DNA of 64,000 nt from Aequorivita xiaoshiensis (GCF_022008395.1 NZ_JAIRBB010000003.1:1-64000), one strand, 5' to 3'. Counted from the first letter of the stretch, positions 1 through 8,710 are shown. The notes: generated by a model not told the origin, from the letters alone. Program-made: numbers and translations.

Positions 1-126
1 CTTTCAAGGTTTTACATTGGCTACACTTCAAACTTTGATTTACGTATAGTTTTTCACGAAAACCCTGAAACTCGAAAATTCACTTATAATGCTAAAGATC
101 GCTGTGCTTTGGCGAGTTTTTTATAA
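1..126 (+). pseudogene. GIY-YIG nuclease remnant, cut by window edge and truncated at its C-terminus
   Basis: Frame 1 from base 1 reads FYIGYTSNFDLR followed by a short stretch with His19 and an RKFT segment, which is the start of a small GIY-YIG endonuclease domain (F/Y-YIG, Arg15, His19). In this family the segment ending in AKD is normally followed by W-E-L and about 40 more residues. Here AKD is followed by RCALASFL and a stop at 124-126, so the second half is missing. The 5' end lies outside the window. The tail overlaps the end of the next gene on the minus strand, which suggests a recombination joint near base 100. The nuclease assignment rests on motif reading only and the remnant is probably inactive. 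Confidence 0.55.
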
Positions 127-442
127 TAGCAATACAGAAATTCTTAGATGTTTCATCTGGGTTATATCCATTTTCAGTAAGCGGACTAACACCTAATGAC
201 GTTCTTTTTTTATTCATTTTATCGGTGTATTCTTGTCTCATTGGATTTTTTCCATTGGCTCTATCCGATTTGTCCCAACTTGAATCGTAAATCCAATCGG
301 TCTCTTCGTGAAACAACAAACTTTGAAGCTTTTCTGGATCTGTATTTCCACTTATATAAAAATCAAAAACTTTTACGTAAGTAGAGTCTTTTAAAAGGTG
401 TTTGTGCTCGTTAAGCAATTCATTAAATGTAATGTTGGTCAT
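92..442 (-). CDS. Hypothetical protein, 116 aa
   Basis: This is an uninterrupted reading frame with an ATG start at 442-440, encoding a soluble protein with no signal peptide or membrane segment. It is polar and rich in Lys, Asp and Asn, with a central WIYDSSWDKSDRANG segment. I do not recognise a family. Its last codons overlap the truncated GIY-YIG remnant on the opposite strand, so the C-terminus may be chimeric. It has no clear operon partner, as the next gene on this strand begins more than 1 kb upstream. Composition looks like that of its neighbours, so it is probably a real gene, but no function can be offered. Confidence 0.5.
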   Translation of the reverse strand: MTNITFNELLNEHKHLLKDSTYVKVFDFYISGNTDPEKLQSLLFHEETDWIYDSSWDKSDRANGKNPMRQEYTDKMNKKRTSLGVSPLTENGYNPDETSKNFCIAIIKNSPKHSDL

Positions 443-811
443 ATAAATATATTTAGGTTAATAATTATTCATTTCTAAAACTTATCTCACAGATCAAATT
501 TTGCGTAGGTTATATTTCGCAAACTTTTAACCTAATCTTCGGTCAGAGCTAGTATGTTTTGAACTCGAAGTTCGTTGCGTTTTTAGGAGTCTAAAAACAC
601 TAAATATTTAAAATTGTAATAAATGGATTGAAAACATTTTTTTCCTGGAAGTAGGCACATTTCTTTAGCACCTTCGCCTGTTTTGGCAGGTTGCTATCAC
701 TTAGTGTGATTCTTAATGAGAGTTATAAATATAAGAATTTTAAATTATTTCTCCAATGAAAACTTAAGGTTTTTTCGGTTGGAAGCAGGGGTAATAACCA
801 AACAAAAGCAA
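443..811. other. Non-coding stretch between unknown gene and crotonase terminator
   Basis: No convincing gene is seen here; a short minus-strand frame at 723-962 mostly lies over the crotonase gene and is a shadow. The stretch holds small imperfect palindromes near 555-570 (GAACTCGAAGTTC) and 680-710 (CCTG..CAGG, then ATCAC..GTGAT) without a T-tract, so I do not call them terminators. It may contain the promoter of the 92-442 gene. Confidence 0.4.
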
Positions 812-837
812 AAAGCCTAGCATTTCTGCTAGGCTTT
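812..837 (-). terminator. Rho-independent terminator of the crotonase gene
   Basis: A perfect 11-bp stem, AAAGCCTAGCA at 812-822 and its complement at 827-837, closes a 4-base loop. Read on the minus strand it is followed by a T-rich run. It lies about 20 bases past the crotonase stop. Confidence 0.85.
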
Positions 838-858
838 AAATTAAATATTTTGATAATA

Positions 859-1641
859 CTATTTCCCAGGAAAATTTGCTTTTCTCTTATTAAGAAATGC
901 CTGCGTACCCTCTTTAAAATCTTCGGTTCCAAAGCAGTTTCCGAATTCTTCAATTTCAACATTAAATCCGTTAACGCCGTCTTCGTAATTAGCGTTTATC
1001 GCTTTTATAGCCGATTTAATTGCAACAGATGAGTTTCTCATAATTTTTCCAGCAATCTTTTCGGTAGTTTCAATTAACGCGTCAGGAGTGGTTACTTGGT
1101 TTACTAATCCGTACTGCAAGGCTTGGTTTGCATCAATCATTCCTGCTGTCATAATCATTTCCATAGCACGACCTTTACCAACCAGCTGTGGGAGGCGTTG
1201 TGTACCTCCATATCCTGGAATTACTCCCAATGAAACTTCTGGTAATCCCATTTTAGCATTGTCTGAAGCTATACGGAAGTGAGCTGCCATAGCCAATTCC
1301 AATCCACCACCAAGAGCAAAGCCATTTACTGCTGCTATTACAGGAGTAGTCAGGTTTGCAACGAAGTCGAAAAGTAATTCTTGTCCCTTAGCGGCAAGAT
1401 TTCCTCCTTTAGCTACCGAAAAATCTGCAAACTCACTAATATCTGCACCAGCTACGAAGGCTTTTTCACCGCTTCCAGTAACAATAATCACTTTTGTCTC
1501 TAAAGATTCATCTGCTTCTTTAAAAGCAGTGTGAAGTTCTTGTATAGTTTCACGGTTTAAAGCGTTTAACTTGGATGGACGATTAATTGTGATTGTAGTA
1601 ATCCCATTATCAGTTTCGGAAAGTATGTTTTGATAACTCAT
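859..1641 (-). CDS. Enoyl-CoA hydratase/isomerase family protein (crotonase)
   Basis: This is a 260-residue protein of the crotonase superfamily, the usual length for short-chain enoyl-CoA hydratases, which add water across the double bond of 2-enoyl-CoA in beta-oxidation or related pathways. The oxyanion-hole segments are visible at AFVAGADISEF (61-71) and GFALGGGLELA (107-117). Both catalytic glutamates of true hydratases are present, E115 in GGGLELA and E135 in GLPEVSLGVIPGYGGTQRL. The ATG start lies at 1641-1639. The gene stands alone with its own terminator, so nothing in the context fixes the substrate. Hydratase activity is well supported by the residues; the pathway (fatty acid, branched-chain or phenylacetate) is not. 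Confidence 0.9.
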   Translation of the reverse strand: MSYQNILSETDNGITTITINRPSKLNALNRETIQELHTAFKEADESLETKVIIVTGSGEKAFVAGADISEFADFSVAKGGNLAAKGQELLFDFVANLTTPVIAAVNGFALGGGLELAMAAHFRIASDNAKMGLPEVSLGVIPGYGGTQRLPQLVGKGRAMEMIMTAGMIDANQALQYGLVNQVTTPDALIETTEKIAGKIMRNSSVAIKSAIKAINANYEDGVNGFNVEIEEFGNCFGTEDFKEGTQAFLNKRKANFPGK

Positions 1642-1799
1642 ATTCTATTTTTTTAGATATTTTTTTCTTTTGTTCACTAACTTTTTCGGTTTAAGACCTT
1701 GATACTAATAGTTTCGGATGCCAATTGGTAATAAGTTGAATATGTGCGGCCGCTAGACCTTATGTTTAAAAAAGTTGTTACCACAAAGCTACTAAAATC

Positions 1800-3257
1800 C
1801 TATAGTATTGCGGGGAATGAAACTTCGAAAGTGGTCTTTTCTGAAGTCGAAGTTAGCGATATTGTTCCGCCGTATCTCTCAACTATATTTTTCACCATTC
1901 CCAAGCCAAGTCCCATCCCGCTAGATTTAGTGGTAAATTGCGGTTCAAAAATTCTTTCTTTGTTTTCGTTAGGGACTCCAATTCCATTGTCTGTAACGCG
2001 TATATTTACTAAAGTTTCTTTAGCTATTACTTCCACGTCAATTCGTGGTTCTTCAGGGTTTTTCTGCTCAATAGATTGAATGCTATTTTTAACCAAATTG
2101 GTAACCACCCTAATTAGTTGAGTTCTGTCGAATAGTACGCGGACTTCCTCTTCTTCTGAAAAGAAATATATATAATCTTCGGTAAAAATTTCTAAGGCTA
2201 ATTTTGTGATTTTTACAACGTTTAGAGTTTCATCTTGCTGCGCTGGCATTTTTGCATAGGTTGAAAAAGCCGAAGAAATAGAGCTTAAAGTGTCTATTTG
2301 CTGAAGCATAGTGTTGGTGTGTTCAGCAATTTTTTGTTCAATATCTGGGTCGTTGCGATCAAATTTTCGTTCAAAACTCTGAACGGTAAGTCGCATAGGG
2401 GTAAGCGGATTTTTAATTTCGTGTGCCACTTGCTTTGCCATTTCACGCCAAGCAGTTTCACGTTCGCTAGCTGCGAGCTGTGCAGCACTTTTTTCCAATT
2501 CGTCAATCATTCTATTGTAAGCATTGATAAGTGTAGAGATTTCGGAAGGCGTGTCGCTAAGGTGTATTTTTTTGTTTCGAGTATCAAAACGGGTTTCTGC
2601 TAACTTTTCACTTATTTCCTTTAAAGATCGAGTAATATATTTTGAAAGAAAATATGCCATTGCAATCGCCACTAGCAACATTAGTAAATAGGCGATTCCA
2701 AGCCTGTAGAGGTAATCTATGAGTTCTTTGTTGATTAAATCGTCGTCTTCTATATACGGCAGGTTAAGTATTGCTAAGGGTTTAAAATAACTATCTGTAA
2801 TATAAGTGTAAGACGATTGGTATTTTTGACCTCCTTCTTCAAAGGCTTTTATATAGTTTTTATTTGATGAATTTTGAAGCTTATCCAGAACTAAGTCTGG
2901 GATCTTTTGTGAGACTGTATCTCTGAAAAAAGAAGGTCTTGAAGATTTTAGAAGATTCCCATCGAGGTCGTAAAGGAAAATTTCGAGTCCGTGTATATCT
3001 TTTATTTCGTAAATCTTATCCTTAAAAATTAGCGGAATTTGGTCTGTTTCCTCGGGATAGGTAGTATTGTCTAATACGTATTTAATATTAGCACGAATAG
3101 CCGATTCTTTACGCAACAATCGATCACGATGATAGTCTTCGGCTTCTGTTTTGTACTGATTAACGGTAACAATAACAATGAGAACTGAAGCTCCAATGAC
3201 TAAAAAAATCATGGAGAGAAAGATTCTAGTACGTAGCGATTTTTTATAAAAGTACAC
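1800..3257 (-). CDS. Sensor histidine kinase, NtrY-like
   Basis: This is a 485-residue membrane kinase. A first transmembrane helix (about 12-32) is followed by a periplasmic sensor domain of roughly 150 residues. A second helix (about 187-208), a HAMP linker, and the dimerisation domain with phospho-acceptor His279 in VAHEIKNPLTPMRL come next. The ATPase domain carries DNGIGVP and the glycine box GMGLGLGMVKN. The layout resembles NtrY-type kinases of Bacteroidota. The start codon is GTG (3257-3255), chosen because it precedes the first membrane helix and no ATG is available. No response regulator is adjacent, so the signal and partner are unknown. It follows hemJ on the same strand after about 70 bases and may share its transcript. 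Confidence 0.88.
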   Translation of the reverse strand: MYFYKKSLRTRIFLSMIFLVIGASVLIVIVTVNQYKTEAEDYHRDRLLRKESAIRANIKYVLDNTTYPEETDQIPLIFKDKIYEIKDIHGLEIFLYDLDGNLLKSSRPSFFRDTVSQKIPDLVLDKLQNSSNKNYIKAFEEGGQKYQSSYTYITDSYFKPLAILNLPYIEDDDLINKELIDYLYRLGIAYLLMLLVAIAMAYFLSKYITRSLKEISEKLAETRFDTRNKKIHLSDTPSEISTLINAYNRMIDELEKSAAQLAASERETAWREMAKQVAHEIKNPLTPMRLTVQSFERKFDRNDPDIEQKIAEHTNTMLQQIDTLSSISSAFSTYAKMPAQQDETLNVVKITKLALEIFTEDYIYFFSEEEEVRVLFDRTQLIRVVTNLVKNSIQSIEQKNPEEPRIDVEVIAKETLVNIRVTDNGIGVPNENKERIFEPQFTTKSSGMGLGLGMVKNIVERYGGTISLTSTSEKTTFEVSFPAIL

Positions 3258-3328
3258 TTATATTATTTTGAAGAAGAAAGATAGCAATAATTAATCCGCT
3301 TTAAATCTGAATATAAATTTCATAAATC

Positions 3329-3877
3329 TCAATTGTTCTTTTCTTCTCTTATTCTTTTATACATTTTATATCCCATCATCAATAACATCGAAAAAGCGAT
3401 GATTCCTACAGTTCCGTAAATCCAGTTTACTGCACTTTTTAGAATTACTAGAAATACAACAGCAAAGAGAATTATGGTCGGCACTTCATTAAAGAGTCGC
3501 ATTGAATTTGAAGTGTATTTAATTACCCCTTTTTGAAGTTGTTTAAAAATTTGATGGCACTTAATGTGATAAATGATAAGCGCGACTACAAACACCAATT
3601 TCACTTGCATCCAAGCATCCGTAAGCCAAAACATGCGCATTCCCAAAAGCCAAAAGCCAAAAATTAAGGCTAGAATCATACTTGGCCAAGTAATGATATT
3701 CCATAGTCGAGAGGCCATTATGTTGAGTTGTTTTCCTAAAATTTCTTTTTCAGGAGAAGGTTTTTGTGAAGCTTCAATTTGATAAACAAATAAACGGACT
3801 ATATAAAAAAGACCAGCAAACCATGTAACTATAAATATAAGGTGTAGGGATTTTATGTATAAGTAATATTGTTCCAT
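3329..3877 (-). CDS. hemJ: Protoporphyrinogen IX oxidase HemJ (UPF0093 family)
   Basis: This 182-residue, four-helix membrane protein begins with the HemJ signature: a conserved His in KSLHLIFIVTWFAGLFY followed by VRLFVYQ. Further marks are a Met-Arg-Trp region and a Trp plus Lys in the second half (AWMQVKL). HemJ oxidises protoporphyrinogen IX to protoporphyrin IX, the penultimate step of heme synthesis, and is the usual enzyme of bacteria lacking HemG and HemY. The ATG at 3877 is preferred because the longer frame from 3898 needs TTG and adds residues before the conserved start. The ferrochelatase gene lies upstream on the same strand with one gene between. The product would hand its porphyrin directly to that enzyme. 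The family assignment is by motif reading. Confidence 0.85.
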   Translation of the reverse strand: MEQYYLYIKSLHLIFIVTWFAGLFYIVRLFVYQIEASQKPSPEKEILGKQLNIMASRLWNIITWPSMILALIFGFWLLGMRMFWLTDAWMQVKLVFVVALIIYHIKCHQIFKQLQKGVIKYTSNSMRLFNEVPTIILFAVVFLVILKSAVNWIYGTVGIIAFSMLLMMGYKMYKRIREEKNN

Positions 3878-3920
3878 TATAATAGTGTAGAAAAACAATT
3901 TAAAAATAACCTTTTAATAC

Positions 3921-5264
3921 TTATTCTTTTAAGGTTTTACGAATTTCTCTGTTTAAAAAATATCCGGTTACTATAGTTGATAAGATATCTGCCACTGGAA
4001 AAGAAATCCAAACCCCTAATTCGCCTAAGTAATACGGAAGAATTATTATTAATGGTATAAAGAAAAATCCTTGTCGTGTTAAGGTAAGCAGCAAAGCGGG
4101 AACTGCTTTTCCAATCGCTTGAAAGTAAGCCGAACCTATTAGTTGTATTGCAATAATAGGAGTAGCGGCAAAAACCCAGCGCATGTAATGCGGGGTTTCT
4201 GAAAGAATGTCGGGGTCATTCGTAAATACCGAAGTTATAGCTGCAGGAAACGACATTATTAATATGAAAATTAGAATCCCTAATCCTCCTGCGTATAATA
4301 TGGCTTTGTTAATGCTTTCTCTTACGCGTTTGTATTTATTTGCGCCATAATTATAACCTGCGATGGGTAGAAATCCTTGGGTTACTCCAAGAACTGGGAA
4401 GAGGGCAAACATCAACATCCTCCCAATAATTCCATAGGCTGCAACTGAAGCTTCGCCGCCAAAATTAAAGAGAATATTATTCATTAACAGGTAGGTTACA
4501 CTAACTACTGCCTGTCTTGCTAAGGTTACAAATCCCAAAGCCGAAATTTCCTTTAATATAGAAAGGTCAAGTCCAAAATGTGACCAGTTTATTTTTAACT
4601 CGGCTTTATCGCTTAAGAAGTAATAAAGTATGTAAAAGAAAGATAAAGAGTATGAAATAGTGGTCGCCCACGCTGCACCTGCCATCCCCATATCGAAGAT
4701 GTAAATCAAAATATAATCTAAAAGGAGGTTTCCAATGGAAGGAATAATCATCGCAATCATTGCGAATTTTGGTTTCCCTTCAGCACGGATTACATTGTTT
4801 CCCATCATGCTAAGGGCGAGAAGGGGCACTCCGTATAATACTATGCGATAATAAATCTTTGCAGGCTCAAATATGTCGCCTTTACCTCCGAAAGCTGGAA
4901 TTAAATCGTTAATAAAAATTAATCCAAAAATCACCATTGCTACAGTAAGCAATAGGGTTAAAGTGATTTGATTTCCAAAGGTTTTAAGAGCTCTTGCTCT
5001 GTTGCTAGAACCTAATGCCCTGGATATAATAGAAGATCCTCCAATACCAATTGCCATACCCAGAGCGGCAATAAAAAATGATACAGGAAGAACAACATTT
5101 ATTGCTGCAATGGCAATAGAACCTATCCAATTTCCAACAAAAATAGTATCTACCACTACATTAAGTGACATTACTAAAATTCCAATGGAAGCGGGTAAAG
5201 CTTGTTTAACTAATAAACTACCAATGGCATCGGTGCCAAGAGCATCAGATTGATTAGGTTTCAT
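3921..5264 (-). CDS. MATE family multidrug/cation exporter
   Basis: This is a 447-residue integral membrane protein with about twelve hydrophobic segments arranged as two MatE repeats. The start reads SLLVKQALPASIGILVMSLN, and the conserved DTIFVGNWIG and IGGSSIISRALG segments are typical of the family. These transporters expel drugs or toxic compounds in exchange for Na+ or H+. The ATG start is at 5264-5262. It sits between hemJ and hemH on the same strand with gaps of about 45 and 65 bases, so all three may be cotranscribed. Whether it moves a porphyrin-related compound is speculation from position alone. Confidence 0.92.
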   Translation of the reverse strand: MKPNQSDALGTDAIGSLLVKQALPASIGILVMSLNVVVDTIFVGNWIGSIAIAAINVVLPVSFFIAALGMAIGIGGSSIISRALGSSNRARALKTFGNQITLTLLLTVAMVIFGLIFINDLIPAFGGKGDIFEPAKIYYRIVLYGVPLLALSMMGNNVIRAEGKPKFAMIAMIIPSIGNLLLDYILIYIFDMGMAGAAWATTISYSLSFFYILYYFLSDKAELKINWSHFGLDLSILKEISALGFVTLARQAVVSVTYLLMNNILFNFGGEASVAAYGIIGRMLMFALFPVLGVTQGFLPIAGYNYGANKYKRVRESINKAILYAGGLGILIFILIMSFPAAITSVFTNDPDILSETPHYMRWVFAATPIIAIQLIGSAYFQAIGKAVPALLLTLTRQGFFFIPLIIILPYYLGELGVWISFPVADILSTIVTGYFLNREIRKTLKE

Positions 5265-5330
5265 ATAGTTTTTGAAAAATTATTACCCTTGAAAATTGTA
5301 TTCCCTTAAGAGGAAGTGCAAATGTTTCAA

Positions 5331-6368
5331 TTAGGCTATTGCCGTTTTTACATCTGCAATTCGCCATTGGTCAATCCAGCCTGTTAAAACATCAACCCAA
5401 TCGTCACGATCGTTTAGACAAGGTATAGTTGTGAATTCTTTTCCGCCAGCTTCGTGAAAAATTTCTTCACCTTCCATAGCGATTTCTTCTAGCGTTTCTA
5501 GACAATCACTTACAAAAGCAGGGGTTACAACAGCTATTTTTTTAGTCCCTTCCAATCCAAATCTTTCAATTGTTCTGTCTGTAGGTGGCTTTAACCATGG
5601 ATCAAAACCTAATCGTGATTGAAAAGCATTAGAATATGTTCCTGGTTTTAAGTTTAGTTTTTCGGCAACTAATTCGGTAGTTTTAAAACATTGATGTCGA
5701 TAGCAAAATTCATGGGCTGGCGAATCTGTTACACAACAGCTGCCGTCTATTTTACAATGGTTTTTAGTTATATCTCTTTTGTAAATATGTCGTTCAGGAA
5801 CACCGTGATAACTAAATAACAAATGCTCATAATCTACACCTTCCAAACTTTCGGCAATACTTCTTGAAAGCACTTCAATATATTCTGGCTTATTGTAAAA
5901 AGCCGGAAGTGATGTTATCTCAAGTTGCGGAAAAAACTCCTTCTTTAGTTCTTCCACTTTCACATCAATGGTTTCGGTTGTAGCCATTGCAAATTGTGGG
6001 TATAATGGAATCGTTAAAACTTCATCCACTCCTTGGTCAACCAATTCTTGTAATCCTTTTTTTAAGGTCATACTTCCATAACGCATGGCCAAAGCAACAG
6101 GAATTGTAGTTTTTTTCTGAATTTTTTCTTGAAGTCGTTCTGAAATTACAATTAAAGGAGACCCCTCTTCCCACCAAATCTTTTTGTAAGCTTCGGCTGA
6201 TTTCTTAGGTCGTGTGTTTAATATAATCCCTCTTACTATAAAAGAGCGAAGCCAAAAGGGAACGTCAATAACCCGTGGATCCATCAAAAATTCGTCAAGA
6301 TATTTTTTTAAGTCTTTCGGGTCGGTGCTATCAGGTGAACCGAGATTTACTAGGAGAACTCCTTTCAT
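5331..6368 (-). CDS. hemH: Ferrochelatase HemH
   Basis: This 345-residue enzyme inserts Fe2+ into protoporphyrin IX to complete protoheme. It has the N-terminal GVLLVNLGSPDS segment, the active-site His188 in SYHGVPERH, and the acidic ETLEEIAMEGEEIF region near 291-304 that lines the metal-entry side. Between them is a cysteine-rich stretch with Cys205, 211, 212, 222 and 227. In some ferrochelatases cysteines in this part bind a [2Fe-2S] cluster, but cluster binding here is only a possibility. The ATG start is at 6368. A TAATTTTG element lies 23 bases upstream. HemJ is two genes downstream, so the last two heme steps are encoded together, separate from the hemACDE block. Confidence 0.96.
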   Translation of the reverse strand: MKGVLLVNLGSPDSTDPKDLKKYLDEFLMDPRVIDVPFWLRSFIVRGIILNTRPKKSAEAYKKIWWEEGSPLIVISERLQEKIQKKTTIPVALAMRYGSMTLKKGLQELVDQGVDEVLTIPLYPQFAMATTETIDVKVEELKKEFFPQLEITSLPAFYNKPEYIEVLSRSIAESLEGVDYEHLLFSYHGVPERHIYKRDITKNHCKIDGSCCVTDSPAHEFCYRHQCFKTTELVAEKLNLKPGTYSNAFQSRLGFDPWLKPPTDRTIERFGLEGTKKIAVVTPAFVSDCLETLEEIAMEGEEIFHEAGGKEFTTIPCLNDRDDWVDVLTGWIDQWRIADVKTAIA

Positions 6369-6390
6369 TTGTGATTTAAATTTAAAAAAA

Positions 6391-6398
6391 CAAAATTA
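6391..6398 (-). promoter_or_regulatory. Candidate -7 element of hemH
   Basis: TAATTTTG on the minus strand fits the Bacteroidota -7 consensus TAnnTTTG and lies 23 bases before the hemH ATG. I see no convincing -33 TTG at the right distance. Confidence 0.4.
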
Positions 6399-6514
6399 CT
6401 CTTTTAAAGTTGAACCTTCAAGAGTGATATTAGTAATTAATCCTATGAAGATATTAGAAAAGCTTATGTATTATTTAAGCCTCAATTGCTCAAGTGTAAA
6501 ATATAAAAACAAAA

Positions 6515-6554
6515 AAACCCCGAAAATTCAATTTTTTATAGAATATCGGGGTTT
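6515..6554 (-). terminator. Rho-independent terminator of the nitroreductase gene
   Basis: AAACCCCGA (6515-6523) pairs with TCGGGGTTT (6546-6554). On the minus strand the stem is followed by a long T run (complement of 6503-6517). It lies just past the nitroreductase stop and before hemH. Confidence 0.85.
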
Positions 6555-6577
6555 GCAAACTAACAATTAATCAAACT

Positions 6578-7210
6578 CTAACTTATCTCAGTTATAAATT
6601 CTTCTTTTGGAGTACGTACTTTTTTCATATTTACCAACCAGTCTTCCGATTCATCGCGGTAACCTAGTGTTAGAATAAGTGTACTCTTTAGTCCTTGTTT
6701 CTTTAAATCTAGAAGCTCATCTACAGTTTCAGGAGTAAATCCTTCCATAGGTGTAGCGTCAATTTTTTGTTCTGCTGCAGCGGCAATAGCCAAACCAAAT
6801 GATATATAAGCTTGTTTAGCAGCGTGATGTGCATGCCACTCTTGGCTTAGTGGTTCGTACATGCTCCAAAGATTATTTTTATATGCGTCCATAGTGTCAA
6901 GCGGTAATCCACGCTCATTCATTGTGTAATTAAAAACAGATTCTATTCTGTCTAAACTATACCCATCCCAAGAAGCAAAAACTAAAACGTGTGAAGCATC
7001 CAAAATCTGATTTTGATCCCAAGCTGCTGGCTTTAATTTAAGTAATAACTCTTTATTGGTGATTACAAATATTTTATAAGGTTGAAGCCCAGAAGACGAA
7101 GGAGCTAATCGCGCTGCTTCTAATATATAATCAAGTTTTTCTTGTGGAATGGTTTCTCCGTTCATTTTTTTAGTAGCATATCGCCACTTCAAATCTTCAA
7201 TTAATTTCAT
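6578..7210 (-). CDS. NAD(P)H-dependent nitroreductase family oxidoreductase
   Basis: This is a 210-residue flavoprotein of the nitroreductase superfamily, the NfsB/YdgI-like branch. The N-terminal RYATKKMNGETIP and AARLAPSSSGLQPYKI segments form the FMN phosphate-binding region. The later IDATPMEGF motif is characteristic of NfsB-like dihydropteridine/nitro reductases. Such enzymes reduce quinones, nitroaromatics or flavins with NAD(P)H in the cytoplasm. It lies 22 bases downstream of the DJ-1-type gene on the same strand, so the two are probably cotranscribed, which points loosely to electrophile or redox stress. The physiological substrate cannot be read from the sequence. Confidence 0.92.
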   Translation of the reverse strand: MKLIEDLKWRYATKKMNGETIPQEKLDYILEAARLAPSSSGLQPYKIFVITNKELLLKLKPAAWDQNQILDASHVLVFASWDGYSLDRIESVFNYTMNERGLPLDTMDAYKNNLWSMYEPLSQEWHAHHAAKQAYISFGLAIAAAAEQKIDATPMEGFTPETVDELLDLKKQGLKSTLILTLGYRDESEDWLVNMKKVRTPKEEFITEIS

Positions 7211-7232
7211 ATATCTATAGTTTTCTTAACTT

Positions 7233-8045
7233 TTACTTATTTAATTTTTCTAATAATTTCTCAGCAACTAATTCTGAAGAGGCGGGGTTTTGACCTGTAA
7301 TTAATAGTCCATCTTCAACTGCGTAAACAGCCCAATCTTCACCTTTAGAATATTCTCCTCCATTTTCTTTCAACATGTCTTCAACTAAAAATGGAACTAC
7401 ATTGGTTAATTGTACTGCATCTTCTTCACTATTAGTAAAACCTGTAACCTTTTTTCCTTTAACCAAAGGTGATCCATCCGCTTTTTTAGTATTCTTGAAT
7501 ACTGCCGGGGCGTGACATACAGCTGCAATGGTTTTGTTACTATTATAAAATGATTCAATAAGTGCAATAGAATTTTTGTCTTCAGCTAAATCCCATAACG
7601 GTCCGTGTCCGCCAGGATAGAAAACAGCGTCGAAGTTTGCCTGATCTACTGTCTCTAATTTTACTGTGTTGGCAAGTATGGCTTGCGTTTCTTTATCTTT
7701 ATAAAACCTAACCGTAGCTGGGGTTTGTGAGTCGGGGGATTCACTTTTTGGGTCTATTGGTGGCTGACCACCTTTAGGAGAAGCTATTGTAATTTCAAAA
7801 CCTTTATCTTTAAGTAAATAATATGGAGCAGCAAATTCTTCTACCCAAAATCCCGTTTTCTGTCCTGTATCTCCTAAATCGGAGTGACTTGTTAAAACAA
7901 ATAATACCTTTTTCATCTTTTCTTGTGTTAGTGGCTTTAATTCTTCATTTGTTGTCTCGTCTTTTTGTGAGTTTCCACAAGAAGTAGTTAACGCGGCGAT
8001 TATAACCGTAAAAAGAATTAAATGCTGTTTAATAAATAGTTTCAT
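7233..8045 (-). CDS. DJ-1/PfpI family lipoprotein (type 1 glutamine amidotransferase-like)
   Basis: This 270-residue protein has a lipoprotein signal ending in LTTSC (Cys23), so it is probably anchored in the envelope. The mature part is a DJ-1/PfpI domain of the Hsp31 type. It contains KVLFVLTSHS near the start, the YPGGHGPLWDL loop, and the nucleophilic elbow AAVCHAPAVF with Cys177 followed by His178. Relatives include glyoxalase III/deglycase-like enzymes and chaperones; cytoplasmic location is more usual, so a lipid anchor is notable though known in Bacteroidota. A TACCTTTG promoter element lies upstream at 8078-8085. The nitroreductase follows at 22 bases. Detoxification of reactive carbonyls is a reasonable inference, not shown. 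Confidence 0.88.
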   Translation of the reverse strand: MKLFIKQHLILFTVIIAALTTSCGNSQKDETTNEELKPLTQEKMKKVLFVLTSHSDLGDTGQKTGFWVEEFAAPYYLLKDKGFEITIASPKGGQPPIDPKSESPDSQTPATVRFYKDKETQAILANTVKLETVDQANFDAVFYPGGHGPLWDLAEDKNSIALIESFYNSNKTIAAVCHAPAVFKNTKKADGSPLVKGKKVTGFTNSEEDAVQLTNVVPFLVEDMLKENGGEYSKGEDWAVYAVEDGLLITGQNPASSELVAEKLLEKLNK

Positions 8046-8077
8046 AGGCCTTATATTCTATTGAAATATTTACAAGG

Positions 8078-8085
8078 CAAAGGTA
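8078..8085 (-). promoter_or_regulatory. Candidate -7 element for the DJ-1/nitroreductase pair
   Basis: The minus strand reads TACCTTTG, an exact match to TAnnTTTG, 32 bases before the ATG at 8045. A TTTG lies 14 bases further upstream, shorter than the usual 17-23 spacing. Confidence 0.45.
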
Positions 8086-8125
8086 GCGGGTAGAAGTGTC
8101 AAAAAAATTGACCTATGGTAATAAA

Positions 8126-8710
8126 TCAAGCTTTCACTAGGTCTTTGCGAATTCGGCTGAGGCTTTGGGTGGTAATTCCTAGATAAGAAGCAATATGATA
8201 GTTTTTTACGTTTTGCTCTATATTGGGATAGGAATTTACAAAATTTAAATAACGCTCGGAGGCAGATTGGGCGAGATTAGAAATTATTCTTTTTTGAAAA
8301 GAGGCAAAGGCGCGCTCCATTTTTTTGCGAAAGAATGATTCTAGCTTTGGAATCTTTAAATAAAGCAATTCCATGTCTTTCTTAGATATTTTAAAAAGTG
8401 TAGCATCCTGAATACATTCAATATTCATTACTGCATTGCTGCTGCTAAAAAATGCGGTGTAATCGCTAATCCACCAGTCTTCGATTGCAAATTGAACCGT
8501 GTGTTCTTTCCCGTCTGGGTCTATATAATATGTGCGTAAACATCCGTCTGCAACAAAGTATTGGTCGTAAACCTGCTGTCCAGCTTCTAGCAATAAACTG
8601 TGTTTTGGAAGATTTAGTTTTTTAAAATTTTGCGCTAATAATTGTTTCTCTTTAAAAGTTAAAGTGAGATCTTTAAAGATGATTTCTACTAGTTCAGTTG
8701 CAATAGACAT
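8126..8710 (-). CDS. Crp/Fnr family transcriptional regulator
   Basis: This is a 194-residue protein with a cyclic-nucleotide-binding-like beta-barrel at about 25-120 (LPKHSLLLEAGQQVYDQYFVADGCLRTYY). The C-terminal helix-turn-helix at about 150-192 contains YHIASYLGITTQSLSRIRKDL. The length and sequence match the large Bacteroidota group of Crp-like regulators that lack the cAMP-contact residues of E. coli Crp, so the ligand is unknown. It starts 25 bases after the AraC-type gene and could be cotranscribed with it. The following DJ-1 and nitroreductase genes have their own promoter element and are plausible targets. Confidence 0.9.
   Translation of the reverse strand: MSIATELVEIIFKDLTLTFKEKQLLAQNFKKLNLPKHSLLLEAGQQVYDQYFVADGCLRTYYIDPDGKEHTVQFAIEDWWISDYTAFFSSSNAVMNIECIQDATLFKISKKDMELLYLKIPKLESFFRKKMERAFASFQKRIISNLAQSASERYLNFVNSYPNIEQNVKNYHIASYLGITTQSLSRIRKDLVKA

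Noticed and set aside
1747-1754. A NotI site (GCGGCCGC) in an AT-rich intergenic region
   Set aside because: Rare in low-GC DNA and a possible cloning mark, but a single 8-base match in 64 kb has no further support such as vector sequence.
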